NCBI RefSeq assembly: GCF_002252635.1
Contig: NZ_NQKX01000006.1
Location: 212,394 to 276,393 of the forward strand
DNA: 64,000 nucleotides
Direction: 5' to 3'
From: Synechococcus sp. MW101C3
Lineage (GTDB): Bacteria; Cyanobacteriota; Cyanobacteriia; PCC-6307; Cyanobiaceae
The translations under genes were made by a program, and so were the position numbers. A model generated the notes under the pieces. It was given only the letters and a program-made list of their open reading frames with translations, was not told where the DNA came from and searched no databases. This document shows, piece by piece, positions 12,690 through 21,623 of the stretch (position 1 is the stretch's first letter; each line of letters opens with the position of its first letter).

Positions 12690-13412
12690 ATGGATGCGGT
12701 GGGGTTCCAAGTCGCAGATCTGGCCCGCTGGGCGGAGGATCTGATCATCGGTTCGCTCAACGCACCAGGCCCTTCCACCCTGGTTCTGATCTTCGCCGCT
12801 GGTTTGCTCACAAGCCTGGGGCCCTGCTCCCTTTCGTTGCTGCCGGTCACGGTCGCCTACATGGCGGGGTTTTCAAGCAAAACCTCCAAGCCATGGCTGC
12901 TGAGTGCCTGCTTTGCCGGGGGGATCGTGCTCTCCCTCGTGATGCTGGGTCTCGCCAGTGCCGTTCTGGGGCGTCTCTATGGGCAGGTGCCAGGCTTCAT
13001 CCCCACCGTGGTGGCTGTGCTCGCGGTGGTGATGGGGCTCAACCTGCTGGGCCTGCTGCGCCTTCCCCTGCCGGCTGGTCCTGACCCGGAACGTTGGCGC
13101 GGGCGCGTCCCGGCGCCGCTTGGCCCGGTGGCGGCCGGTGCGGCCTTTGGTCTGGCGGCCAGCCCCTGCACCACCCCTGTGTTGGCGGTGTTGCTGGGCT
13201 GGATGGCCCAGCAGGGCCGTCCGTTGGTGGGGATGGTGCTGCTCACCTGTTTTGGTGCCGGCCAGGTGCTCCCGTTGGTGCTGGCCGGCAGTGCCGCCGC
13301 CTCAATGCAGCGCCTGCTGGCGCTGCGCGCGCTCAGCCGTTGGGTGCCTCCGATCAGCGGCGTGGTGTTGATCACCAGCGGTGGACTGGCATTGTTGGCG
13401 CAGCTCTCGTGA
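12690..13412 (+). CDS. ccdA: cytochrome c biogenesis protein CcdA-like thiol transporter
   Basis: Membrane protein that carries reducing equivalents across the thylakoid/plasma membrane for haem attachment to c-type cytochromes (system II). I prefer ATG at 12690 ([18 protein letters not shown], 240 residues). An in-frame GTG at 12654 would add 12. Six helices; the two redox cysteines sit in [23 protein letters not shown] and [21 protein letters not shown], the duplicated CcdA signature. Its stop overlaps the ccs1 GTG start, so the two are translationally coupled and act in one pathway. Confidence 0.92.
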   Translation: MDAVGFQVADLARWAEDLIIGSLNAPGPSTLVLIFAAGLLTSLGPCSLSLLPVTVAYMAGFSSKTSKPWLLSACFAGGIVLSLVMLGLASAVLGRLYGQVPGFIPTVVAVLAVVMGLNLLGLLRLPLPAGPDPERWRGRVPAPLGPVAAGAAFGLAASPCTTPVLAVLLGWMAQQGRPLVGMVLLTCFGAGQVLPLVLAGSAAASMQRLLALRALSRWVPPISGVVLITSGGLALLAQLS

Positions 13413-14773
13413 CTCCTTCTCCCGTTCAAACCCGCACACCGACCTGGCGGCGACTGCTCGCGTGGCTCTCCGACCTTCGCCTCGCCATCGGGCTGCTGCT
13501 GGTGATCGCCGCCACCAGCGCCATCGGCACGCTGATTCCCCAGCGTGAGGCCAGTGAGGCCTATCACCAGCTCTACGACCGCAAGCCCTGGTTGGGCGTG
13601 GTCACCGGCGACTGGATCCTGAAGCTGCAGCTCGACCACGTCTACGCCAGCAGCTGGTTCCTCGCTCTCCTGGCCTTGCTGGGCCTCTCGCTTGTGCTGT
13701 GCAGTTGGCGGAGACAATGGCCCGCCCTGCAGGCAGCGCTGCGCTGGGTTGACTATCACTCCCCGCGGCAGCTCAGCAAGCTCAGCCTGGCGGAAACCAT
13801 CCCCAGCGCAGACCCGGACACCGACCTGCAGAACCTGCAACACCTGTTGCATACCAAGGGCTGGCAGTTGCAGGCGGCCAACGGTCGCCTGGCCGCCCGC
13901 AAAGGGGTGCTGGGCCGGGTGGGGCCCCTTCTGGTGCACGCCGGCTTGGTGGTGCTGATGGTGGGTTCGGCCTGGGGCGCACTGGCGGGCCAGCGGCTGG
14001 AGCGCTATCTGGCGCCTGGCCGCGAGCTCGAGCTGCTCAACTCCAGAGGGGATAACCAGCTGACCGTGGCGCTCGAGCATTTCGAGATTGATCGTGATTC
14101 GGTCGGCCGCCCGGAGCAGTTCCGCTCCCAGCTCAAGCTGCTGGATTCCACCGGGGCGCCTGTGGAAGAAACCGAGATCAGCGTCAACCACCCGCTGCGC
14201 TTTCGGGGCATGACCGTCTATCAGGCCGACTGGTCACTGGCGGCGATCACGATTCAGCTGGGTCGCAGCCCCCTGCTGCAATTTCCGCTGCGCGCACTGC
14301 CCGAACTGGGCGAGCAGGTCTGGGGCCTGGCCGTCCCGACCCGCCCGGATGGCAGCGAACCGGTCCTGCTCACCCTCAGCAGCGAGCAGGGCCCCGTGGA
14401 GGTTTACGCAGCTAACGCTCAACCCATCGGCCGGCTGAGCCCCGGCGGCGCTCCGATCGACATCAACGGGTTATCCCTGCGCGTGGCCGAGGTGATGCCT
14501 GCAAGCGGCCTGTTGCTCAAGAAAGATCCAGGTGTGCCACTGGTCTACGGCGGTTTTGCGATTGCCCTCGCCGGCGGCGCGCTGAGCCTGATCGCCACAC
14601 GCCAGCTTTGGGGCATCTCCGACCCGGCACACGATCAGTTGCACGTGGGTGGCCTCTGCAACCGCAATCTCACGGCGCTGGCCGGGGAGCTGCCTGCCTT
14701 GCTCCTGGAGATTCGTCAGCTGCGCCCTTCCACCGGCGAAGCCAAGGAGCAGGGGCAACCGCAAACGGTCTGA
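13409..14773 (+). CDS. ccs1: cytochrome c biogenesis protein Ccs1/CcsB (ResB family)
   Basis: ResB-type component of the system II haem delivery and ligation complex, working with CcsA for cytochromes f and c6. Starts at a GTG overlapping the ccdA stop ([28 protein letters not shown]), giving 454 residues. Visible: N-terminal helices [26 protein letters not shown] and [46 protein letters not shown] with its conserved His; a large lumenal domain with [16 protein letters not shown]; and a last helix [18 protein letters not shown]. Typical length for cyanobacteria is about 430-460. Confidence 0.95.
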   Translation: MTPSPVQTRTPTWRRLLAWLSDLRLAIGLLLVIAATSAIGTLIPQREASEAYHQLYDRKPWLGVVTGDWILKLQLDHVYASSWFLALLALLGLSLVLCSWRRQWPALQAALRWVDYHSPRQLSKLSLAETIPSADPDTDLQNLQHLLHTKGWQLQAANGRLAARKGVLGRVGPLLVHAGLVVLMVGSAWGALAGQRLERYLAPGRELELLNSRGDNQLTVALEHFEIDRDSVGRPEQFRSQLKLLDSTGAPVEETEISVNHPLRFRGMTVYQADWSLAAITIQLGRSPLLQFPLRALPELGEQVWGLAVPTRPDGSEPVLLTLSSEQGPVEVYAANAQPIGRLSPGGAPIDINGLSLRVAEVMPASGLLLKKDPGVPLVYGGFAIALAGGALSLIATRQLWGISDPAHDQLHVGGLCNRNLTALAGELPALLLEIRQLRPSTGEAKEQGQPQTV

Positions 14774-14850
14774 AACTCAGGGCCGGGGGACGCCCAGGAG
14801 CTGGCCCTCAGGGCCGGCTCCGGATGAGAGCAGCGCTTCCAGCCGTCGGG

Positions 14851-15261
14851 TCAGCAGGGCAGCCGAACGCCGTGGCTGACCCGGATCACAGTGTGGACAT
14901 TGCCTCGGGGATTGAAATCGGCTTCCAGCTGCATCCAAAGCGGATCGCTGGCAGCCACGAGGTCGTCAAGGATGCGGTTGGCCACTTCCTCATGGGAAAT
15001 GCTGCGGTCACGCCAGCTGTTGACGTAGAGCTTGAGCGCCTTGAGCTCCAGCACCTTGGCGCCCGGCTGGTACAGCAGGCGCAGCACAGCGAAGTCGGGG
15101 TACCCGGAAAAGGGGCACTTGCAGGTGAACTCGGGCAGCTCGATCGCCACTTCGTAGGCGCGACCGGGCCGGGGATTGTCAAAACCGATCAACTGGGACT
15201 CGGCGATCACCCGCTCGCCGTAATGCGGAGTGGTGGTGGCCGGTGGGGTGGGCAGGGTCAC
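14851..15261 (-). CDS. queF: NADPH-dependent 7-cyano-7-deazaguanine reductase QueF
   Basis: Reduces preQ0 to preQ1 in queuosine biosynthesis (cytosolic, tunnelling fold). I choose the GTG at 15261 ([19 protein letters not shown], 136 residues), matching the short unimodular family. The frame is open to 15318, which would add 19 residues without homology. The catalytic cysteine is in [27 protein letters not shown]. The [14 protein letters not shown] and [30 protein letters not shown] stretches are diagnostic. It converges with ccs1. Confidence 0.95.
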   Translation of the reverse strand: MTLPTPPATTTPHYGERVIAESQLIGFDNPRPGRAYEVAIELPEFTCKCPFSGYPDFAVLRLLYQPGAKVLELKALKLYVNSWRDRSISHEEVANRILDDLVAASDPLWMQLEADFNPRGNVHTVIRVSHGVRLPC

Positions 15262-15605
15262 GGCAGCAGGGCTGGGGAAAGGCCTGTCCCGGCTTTGCTT
15301 TAGGCAGCGCGGGCCCACCGGTAGGGGAGCACAGGGCCTGCAGGCATGGGGGAGCGGGTTGTGGGGGAATGCTACAAAGACAGACCGTTCGCAACGATTT
15401 ACGAAGATGAAAGGAAAATGTTCGTCACGAACAGCGCGAACTTGCTAGAAAGGCATCGAAGGACAAACCGTTGACCAGGTGAGGGGCGATCCGCTCTCCA
15501 CCCCTGTCGGAAGTAGCCCCACCGCGAGGCGAAGCAACGCTCCTTCCCACGAAGCGGCACCAGCCAGCGGGCTGGTGATCCCCACCCTCTTCGAGGCCAT
15601 CCATC

Positions 15606-15827
15606 ATGACCAAGACCCAACTCGTCTACCGCGGCGTCGCCTACGACGGCACCCAACACGCTGAACTCCCGGCCCAGCCCGTTGAGCACGTCTATAGAGG
15701 CGTTCACTACCGCGAGGCCCTGCGTCACGAGCCCACCCAGCCCGACGAAGCACTTGAGCTTCACTACCGCGGCCATGCCTATCACCACAGGCGCGCCGAA
15801 GCCGCCCGCCAGGTGAACGCCGGCTGA
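15606..15827 (+). CDS. DUF4278 domain small protein with YRG repeats
   Basis: 73-residue soluble protein with three copies of a Y-R-G-x-x-Y type motif (LVYRGVAYDG, HVYRGVHYRE, LHYRGHAYHH), the signature of the cyanobacterial DUF4278 family. The function is unknown; members are small and often seem stress- or nutrient-responsive, which is weak general knowledge. A CCAGCC/GGCTGG hairpin lies at about 15566-15581, shortly before the start, and several hairpins follow the gene. It is a stand-alone gene between queF (divergent) and the small gene before glnB. Confidence 0.8.
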   Translation: MTKTQLVYRGVAYDGTQHAELPAQPVEHVYRGVHYREALRHEPTQPDEALELHYRGHAYHHRRAEAARQVNAG

Positions 15828-15836
15828 ACGCTGACA

Positions 15837-15895
15837 CGGGGATCTCCCCGTAGCAACTGCTACACCGGAGCCCTGCAGGCTCGGGCCTAATGGCC
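15837..15895 (+). repeat. run of four adjacent short inverted repeats
   Basis: Between the DUF4278 gene and the next small gene lie adjacent or overlapping palindromes: CGGGGATCTCCCCG (15837-15850), GTAGCAACTGCTAC (15850-15863), GAGCCCTGCAGGCTC (15868-15882) and GGCCTAATGGCC (about 15884-15895). None has a following T run. They could be a terminator, an mRNA-stabilising element or part of a small RNA. Confidence 0.7.
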
Positions 15896-15914
15896 TGAGT
15901 TGCAGGGTCTTTTC

Positions 15915-16151
15915 ATGGATCTCGCTCTTACGTCCACCAGCGATGGGGGCTTCAGGCTGGGCCCTCAATCGGCCATCGGTATGTTGTGGTTGCAAACCCA
16001 CTTCGAAATCGAGCACTGGTCGCTGTTGGCCGCTGGTCAAATCCAAGTGGACGGATCCTCTGCGGATCTTCTCTGCGAGGATGCCAGGGCCGCTGGGTTG
16101 CTTGTCTGTCGCACCCCTATCCTGCCTGTCTCGATCCAATCTTCAAACTAA
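15915..16151 (+). CDS. small hypothetical protein upstream of glnB
   Basis: 78 residues from an ATG at 15915 (MDLALTSTSDGGFRLGPQSAIGMLWLQTHFEIEHWSLLAAGQIQVD); an in-frame TTG at 15900 is an alternative. No recognised domain. The middle (WLQTHFEIEHWSLLAAG...SADLLCEDARAAGL) looks like a folded, protein-like sequence. It is 30 bases upstream of glnB on the same strand, so a shared transcript is possible. It contains two cysteines in the C-terminal third. I cannot assign a function. Confidence 0.55.
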   Translation: MDLALTSTSDGGFRLGPQSAIGMLWLQTHFEIEHWSLLAAGQIQVDGSSADLLCEDARAAGLLVCRTPILPVSIQSSN

Positions 16152-16520
<369 letters not shown>

Positions 16521-16545
16521 AGCATCGCTTCAGCTGTTGGATTCA

Positions 16546-16574
16546 GCTGACCTGAAGCTCACCTTCAGGTCAGC
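16546..16574 (+). terminator. probable bidirectional stem-loop after glnB
   Basis: Perfect 12-bp inverted repeat GCTGACCTGAAG / CTTCAGGTCAGC with a CTCAC loop, between the convergent glnB and TlyA genes. No T run follows, so factor-assisted or bidirectional termination is inferred from position. Confidence 0.65.
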
Positions 16575-16598
16575 ACCGATGAAGGGCAAGCACTGAGT

Positions 16599-17855
16599 TC
16601 AGTGCAGTGTCGATTTCACGATCCTTTCAATAGCGGCAGCCTCAAGTGTTCCACCTGCCGCTGCGAGTTCCCTTTGCTGGCCAATCGCATCATCTGAGGG
16701 AGCATTCATCTGAGAGCTCTCACCATGGCGCGTAAGCCAGGCGTCTGATGTCCGCTCAGCGTCGGGTGATTGCTCATCAACGGATGACTGTTCACCGCCA
16801 TGCGGCGCTTCAGCAGCGTTTGGAGACTCTGCCGTGGAAACAAGCTGAGTCTCCCATCCACTCGCAGCCGAATTTACACCCGCAGCCAGCTTTGCACTCT
16901 CAGCGAGCTCTGCAATCTCGGCGGCCCTTGCACGCTCAGCGGGCACTGCATTCCCAGCCTTGATCCTTGGCTCTCCGTGTTCTGAGCGCTCTGGGTGCTG
17001 TGGGTGACCACACTCTTCTGAGAGCACGCCCGTTTGTGAGCACTCGGCAGTTCCCATCAGCCCAGTGTTCCTGAGGGGTTCGTCCCCTGCAGCGCTGCTC
17101 CCGAGGGATTGAGGGCGAAGCCAGAGCAGGTATTCGTGATTGCCGGCGGGCCCCGTGAGCGGCGAGGCCACCAGCCCCGCTGCCCTCCACCCACAGGGGA
17201 GCGCCGCCGCAATCACCGCTGAAATTGCATCCACGTGGGCGCGGGGATCGCGTACCACCCCACCTTTGCCGACCCGCTCACGCCCCACTTCGAACTGGGG
17301 TTTCACCAGCACCACCGCTTCAGCCGCATCGCTGCGCAGCAAGCCGCGCAGTGCGGGCAGCACCCGCGCCAACGCAATAAAGGAAAGATCCGCCACACCC
17401 AGGTCGGGCCAGGGATCCTCCGGTCGATAGAGGTCGGCGGGATCGAGGTGCCTCAGGTTTGTGCGCTCCCGCAGCACCACGCGTTCATCGCTGCGCAGCG
17501 ACCAGGCGGTCTGTCCGTAGCCCACATCGATGCCGTAGACCCTGGCGGCACCGTTCTGCAGCAAGCAATCGGTGAAACCACCTGTGGAGATGCCTGCATC
17601 GAGGCAGATGCGGCCACGCAATGCCAGCGGGAAAGCCTGGAGCGCCGCTGCCAGCTTCTCGCCGCCGCGGGACACAAAGCGGGGCGGGGCTTCGAGCTCA
17701 GGCACCAGCTCCTTGTCGACTTCCTGCCCCGGCTTGTCGAGCACGTGGCCCTGCAGCCGCACCCGGCCGGCGCGGATCAGCTGCTGGGCCTGATGGCGGC
17801 TGGTCACCAGACCCAGCTCGACCAGCAGCAGATCAAGGCGTTGTTTTCTGCCCAT
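16599..17855 (-). CDS. tlyA: TlyA-family rRNA (cytidine-2'-O)-methyltransferase with long low-complexity C-terminal tail
   Basis: S4-domain plus FtsJ-type methyltransferase, by homology methylating 16S/23S rRNA cytidines (also annotated hemolysin A). I start at MGRKQRLDLLLVELGLVTSRHQAQQLIRAGRV (ATG 17855), giving 418 residues. The S4 domain spans about residues 4-65. The Rossmann domain has ICLDAGISTGGFTDCLLQNGAARVYGIDVGYGQ, DLSFIAL and VLVKPQFEVGRE. The family core ends near residue 270 (GPAGNHEYLLWLRPQ). The remaining ~145 residues are Ala/Glu/Ser-rich, without known domain, and do not occur in ordinary TlyA. This tail may come from loss of the original stop. Confidence 0.9.
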   Translation of the reverse strand: MGRKQRLDLLLVELGLVTSRHQAQQLIRAGRVRLQGHVLDKPGQEVDKELVPELEAPPRFVSRGGEKLAAALQAFPLALRGRICLDAGISTGGFTDCLLQNGAARVYGIDVGYGQTAWSLRSDERVVLRERTNLRHLDPADLYRPEDPWPDLGVADLSFIALARVLPALRGLLRSDAAEAVVLVKPQFEVGRERVGKGGVVRDPRAHVDAISAVIAAALPCGWRAAGLVASPLTGPAGNHEYLLWLRPQSLGSSAAGDEPLRNTGLMGTAECSQTGVLSEECGHPQHPERSEHGEPRIKAGNAVPAERARAAEIAELAESAKLAAGVNSAASGWETQLVSTAESPNAAEAPHGGEQSSVDEQSPDAERTSDAWLTRHGESSQMNAPSDDAIGQQRELAAAGGTLEAAAIERIVKSTLH

Positions 17856-18031
17856 GACGCCTTGGCTCTGGGTATATCCGACTGGGATCCCCGGCGGATC
17901 TGAGGCCATCCAACCACGCCGGGACCAGCTGGCCAGCGCCCGCAAGTGTGTTGAAGCGCCACCGGACGCTGCGCCACGGAGGCCAGAGGACTGCCCCATA
18001 GATTGGCCAGGTGTGCCTGCGCCGTGGAGCC
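17856..18031. promoter_or_regulatory. divergent promoter region tlyA / purB
   Basis: About 175 bases between the divergent starts. Frames of both genes extend into it, but homology stops at the chosen starts. It must hold promoters for both. I see no clear operator. Confidence 0.35.
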
Positions 18032-19333
18032 TTGATCGAGCGTTACACCCTGCCCGAAATGGGCGCTCTGTGGAGCGAAGAGGCCAAGTTCCAGGGATGG
18101 CTGGATGTGGAGCTGGCCGCCTGCGAAGCCAACTGCACCCTCGGCCGGGTGCCCGCTGAGGCCATGGCCGAAATCCGTGCCAAGGCCCGCTTTGAGGTGC
18201 CGCGCATCCTGGAGATCGAGGCAGAGGTGCGTCACGACGTGATCGCCTTTCTCACCAACGTGAATGAGCACGTGGGGCCTGCGGGGCGCTACATCCACGT
18301 GGGCATGACCAGCTCGGACGTGCTTGATACCGGGCTCGCCCTGCAGATGAAGCGCTCGGTACGCGTGCTGCTGCAAGAGATGGAGGCCTTGGTGGAAGCG
18401 CTGCGGCAGCTGGCGAGCGCTCATAAGGACACCGTGATGATCGGGCGCTCCCATGCCATCCACGGCGAACCGATCACCTTCGGCTTCAAGGTGGCGGGTT
18501 GGCTGGCCGAAAGCCTGCGCAACCGCCAGCGCCTGCAGCAGCTCGAGACCACGGTGTCCGTGGGCCAGGTGAGCGGGGCGATGGGCACTTACGCCAACAC
18601 TGATCCCCAGGTGGAGGCTCTGGCCTGCGCCAGCCTGGGGCTGGAGCCGGATACGGCCAGCACGCAGGTGATCAGCCGGGATCGCCATGCGGAGTATGTG
18701 CAGACCCTGGCACTGGTGGGGGCTTCCCTGGAGCGCTTCAGCACCGAGATCAGGAATCTGCAGCGCACTGATGTGCTTGAGGTGGAAGAGAACTTCGCCA
18801 AGGGGCAGAAAGGCAGTTCAGCGATGCCCCATAAGCGCAACCCGATTCGCAGCGAACGCATCAGCGGGCTGGCCCGCGTGCTGAGGAGCTACACGGTGGC
18901 GGCGTTGGAAAACGTGGCGCTTTGGCATGAACGTGACATCAGTCATAGCTCTGTGGAGCGAATGATGCTGCCGGATTGTTCCTGCACCCTGCATTTCATG
19001 TTGCGTGAAATGACGGAGGTAGTCCAAGGGCTGGGTGTCTATCCCGACAACATGACCCGCAATCTTCACATCTACGGAGGTGTCGTGTTCAGCCAACGGG
19101 TGCTGCTGGCACTGGTGGAGCATGGGCTCAGCCGTGAGCAGGCCTATCAGCTGGTGCAGCGCCACGCCCACAGCGCCTGGAACACCGAGGGCGGGAATTT
19201 TCGCGCCAACCTGCTGGCCGACCCCGAGGTGACAGGCGTATTGAGCACTGCCGAACTGGACATGTGCTTCTCCACCGATCTGCACCGCGCCCAGCTTGGG
19301 GTGATCTGGGCCCGACTAGGCCTGGACGACTGA
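18032..19333 (+). CDS. purB: adenylosuccinate lyase
   Basis: Catalyses two purine steps: cleavage of SAICAR to AICAR and of adenylosuccinate to AMP. I start at TTG 18032 (LIERYTLPEMGALWSEEAKFQGWLDVELAACEANC), giving 433 residues, close to the usual 431; a GTG at 18011 would add seven. The fumarase/aspartase superfamily signature GSSAMPHKRNPIRSERISGLARVLRSY lies near residues 258-285. VGMTSSDVLDTGLALQMKRS and MIGRSHAIHGEPITFGFKV hold active-site His residues. It is a single gene followed by a hairpin. Confidence 0.97.
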   Translation: MIERYTLPEMGALWSEEAKFQGWLDVELAACEANCTLGRVPAEAMAEIRAKARFEVPRILEIEAEVRHDVIAFLTNVNEHVGPAGRYIHVGMTSSDVLDTGLALQMKRSVRVLLQEMEALVEALRQLASAHKDTVMIGRSHAIHGEPITFGFKVAGWLAESLRNRQRLQQLETTVSVGQVSGAMGTYANTDPQVEALACASLGLEPDTASTQVISRDRHAEYVQTLALVGASLERFSTEIRNLQRTDVLEVEENFAKGQKGSSAMPHKRNPIRSERISGLARVLRSYTVAALENVALWHERDISHSSVERMMLPDCSCTLHFMLREMTEVVQGLGVYPDNMTRNLHIYGGVVFSQRVLLALVEHGLSREQAYQLVQRHAHSAWNTEGGNFRANLLADPEVTGVLSTAELDMCFSTDLHRAQLGVIWARLGLDD

Positions 19334-19334
19334 G

Positions 19335-19366
19335 GTGTGCGCCCGTTCTTGCAAGCGGGCCACACA
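19335..19366 (+). terminator. possible terminator hairpin after purB
   Basis: GTGTGCGCCCG pairs with CGGGCCACAC across a 10-base loop with one bulged base, starting two bases after the purB stop. No T run follows, so confidence is moderate. Confidence 0.45.
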
Positions 19367-20198
19367 CGCAGAATTGCTCACGGAAACCGAAAAGGAGACG
19401 CCCGGACGTCGGTATCGTTGTATTGGCGTCGTAGTATTGCTCCCCTGACGACCAATCAACTACTATGTGTCAACGCTTTATCTCAATGACTTCGCTATTG
19501 CTGGTTTCCGCCAGCAATTTTGTTGACCGCGGGGATGCATTCAGCAACTGATCGGGCGACCAGTCGCCCGGGATTGAGGTGGAGACCACAGTCGCTCATG
19601 TTCATGACCTCATGCCAGCGCCTGAGTTGCGCCAAGCTAAGCCAGATGCTGCCGATACCGGCGATGGTAAGCAAGGCATTGAACATCGTCCTGATTTGAG
19701 GGCAGGTTCATCCCCTTCCGAGCACTCCTGAGACTAAGCAGGTGGCGCGGCCTGCCATTGCTGTGGATGGACCATTGGATGATCCAGGTTGGCTGCGCCA
19801 AGTCGTAGGCGCCTGCCTATAACCGTCTCACTTCCTGCTAAAGGGTGAACATCCTTTTCGCGCAATCAAGTAGTCGTTCGGCTTTGGGAGGATCTACGTG
19901 CGGTTGCTCAAAACCAGCTGCCAGTTGAGCGCGTTGGCCGCCTTGATCAATCTGCGTTTGGTGCGTCCCAGGTTTCTGGGCAGGTCATTCTCGGCCAAAT
20001 GGTGTGTCCATCAGTGCTGATAATGGCAAGAAAAAAGGAGCATTCGTTCGAAGAGGCTGGCATCACTACAGTCAACTCTTGGCCTGCAACGTGAAGGGCC
20101 GCCGCGAGCATTGTTGGGTTACAAGCATTGCTTGCAGACTTGATTGCCTGGATTGTTCTTGGCAGGTGCCTTGATTGCCACTCTCAAAGCCGCGCGTG
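19367..20198. other. gene-poor intergenic stretch with possible decayed coding fragments
   Basis: About 830 bases of visibly lower GC than the flanks. A 63-codon minus frame (19495-19686, MFNALLTIAGIGSIWLSLAQLRRWHE...) has a hydrophobic start but no recognisable family. On the minus strand around 19895-20010 a frame reads HLAENDLPRNLGRTKRRLIKAANALNWQLVLSNRT before a stop, with another in-frame stop just upstream, which suggests a gene remnant. Two hairpins occur: TTGCTGG/CCAGCAA near 19500-19520 and GGGCGAC/GTCGCCC near 19555-19571. No tRNA or intact transposase is seen. Confidence 0.4.
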
Positions 20199-21623
20199 TC
20201 AGTCAGTATTTGCCTGCTGTGCCAGAACGAGCCCCAGAGCGATCCAGAGCAGCACAAGCACCAGGCAGAGGGAGGTCCAGGCCGGCAGTCCCCAGCCCAC
20301 CACCACCAGCGGGGCCACCACGGTGATCACGCCGCCGGCCAGCAGGGGCTGCAGCAGCAACTGCTTGATCGAAAAGGCCGTCACCGCTTCGCTGCGATCG
20401 TCCGGGTCGGCCATGCGCAGCAGCAACAGGCCGCTGGCGGCCACGCCGGTGGCCTGGCCGAATTCCAGAATCGCCCGCTCGAACCAGTCGGCCGGCAGGA
20501 TCCGCGGGGCCAGCAGCAGCACCACCGCCAGGTTCCAGAGCAGGCCCGCCAGCGCCAGCACCGTCAGCGGCAGCCAGTCGGCGGCCAGCAGCCGCAGGTC
20601 GAGGCAGGCCGTGGCCGCTGTGATCAGCAGATCTGCCGCCAGCGTGCCGGTCTGGCTCTGGATCGGTGTGGACACCCAGCGCTCCTGGCCGCTTTTCTCC
20701 AAAGCCAGCCGCACCAGCAGCGACCCCACCAGCGCCAGCGGGAACACCGGCAGCGCGTCGATCACCATGGCGAACACCCCACCGCTGCGATCGGCGCCCC
20801 AGCGCAGTGCTGCCAGCAGACCGCAGCCGATCGCCACGGCGATGCCCGCCAGGGCCATGTTCACCGCCCAGTCCGCCCCCTGCCGCCACCAGGCCGGCAG
20901 TTCCAACGTGCCTTCCTCAAGGGGTTGGTCGGCAGGGATCGCCTCCAGCGGTGGGGTCTGCTCCACCACGATCTCCATCGCCTCCTGCAACGGGATCGCG
21001 GCGCCGAAGCTGAGCCAGCCCCGTGCCCGCGCCAGCACCACCACCAGCCCGCCGACCACGGTGGAGGCCAGCAGCCCCACCGTGGCCATCGCCAGCCCCA
21101 AGGCCTGGCCGCCCTCCAGCCCCAGGCGCTCGTAGGTGGGGCCCATCGCCGCCGCCGAGCCATGCCCACCCTCGTAGGCCACTTCGATCAGCAGGGCCAT
21201 CACCGGACTCGTGCCCAGCAGGGGCTGCAGCACCAGCAGCACCGCCAGCCCGCCCACCAGGAACTGGCCGAAGGCGAGCGTGAGGGCCATCAGCACCTGC
21301 CCGGAAAGCGGCCGCCACAGCCCACCCAGCTTTGGCAACGGCTTGCCCAGCAGCAGGCTGGCGAACACCAGCGTGAGCAGTGGCAGCGGCAACTGGTTCC
21401 AGAGGTCGATCACCGGCTGTGGCACCAGCGGCAGCAGCCCTGCCGGGGCCACCAGCAGCCCGAGGCCGCCGGCCAGCAGCGCCTCCGGCAGACCCCAGCG
21501 CTTCATCCCGAGCCGGTTGCCGATCAGGCGCCCCAGCAGCAGCAGCACCACCAGCACCACCAACGCCAGCAACGGCCAGTGCCAGCCCCGCAGCAGCGAT
21601 TCCACAGCGTCCGGAAGCCTCAC
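20199..21623 (-). CDS. GltS-like sodium:glutamate symporter family membrane protein
   Basis: 474 residues, mostly membrane helices, with the two inverted halves of the GltS fold. The first-half signature is MALLIEVAYEGGHGSAAAMGPTYERLGLEGGQALGLAMATVGLL, close to the GGHGTA motif of glutamate carriers. The second half has LLITAATACLDLRLLAADWLPL and FGQATGVAASGLLLLRMADPDDRSEAVTAFSIKQLLLQPLLAGG. Starts at GTG overlapping the stop of the peptidase gene (gTGA), so the two are translationally coupled. A carrier next to a peptidase suggests peptide or amino acid salvage; this is inference. Confidence 0.82.
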   Translation of the reverse strand: MRLPDAVESLLRGWHWPLLALVVLVVLLLLGRLIGNRLGMKRWGLPEALLAGGLGLLVAPAGLLPLVPQPVIDLWNQLPLPLLTLVFASLLLGKPLPKLGGLWRPLSGQVLMALTLAFGQFLVGGLAVLLVLQPLLGTSPVMALLIEVAYEGGHGSAAAMGPTYERLGLEGGQALGLAMATVGLLASTVVGGLVVVLARARGWLSFGAAIPLQEAMEIVVEQTPPLEAIPADQPLEEGTLELPAWWRQGADWAVNMALAGIAVAIGCGLLAALRWGADRSGGVFAMVIDALPVFPLALVGSLLVRLALEKSGQERWVSTPIQSQTGTLAADLLITAATACLDLRLLAADWLPLTVLALAGLLWNLAVVLLLAPRILPADWFERAILEFGQATGVAASGLLLLRMADPDDRSEAVTAFSIKQLLLQPLLAGGVITVVAPLVVVGWGLPAWTSLCLVLVLLWIALGLVLAQQANTD

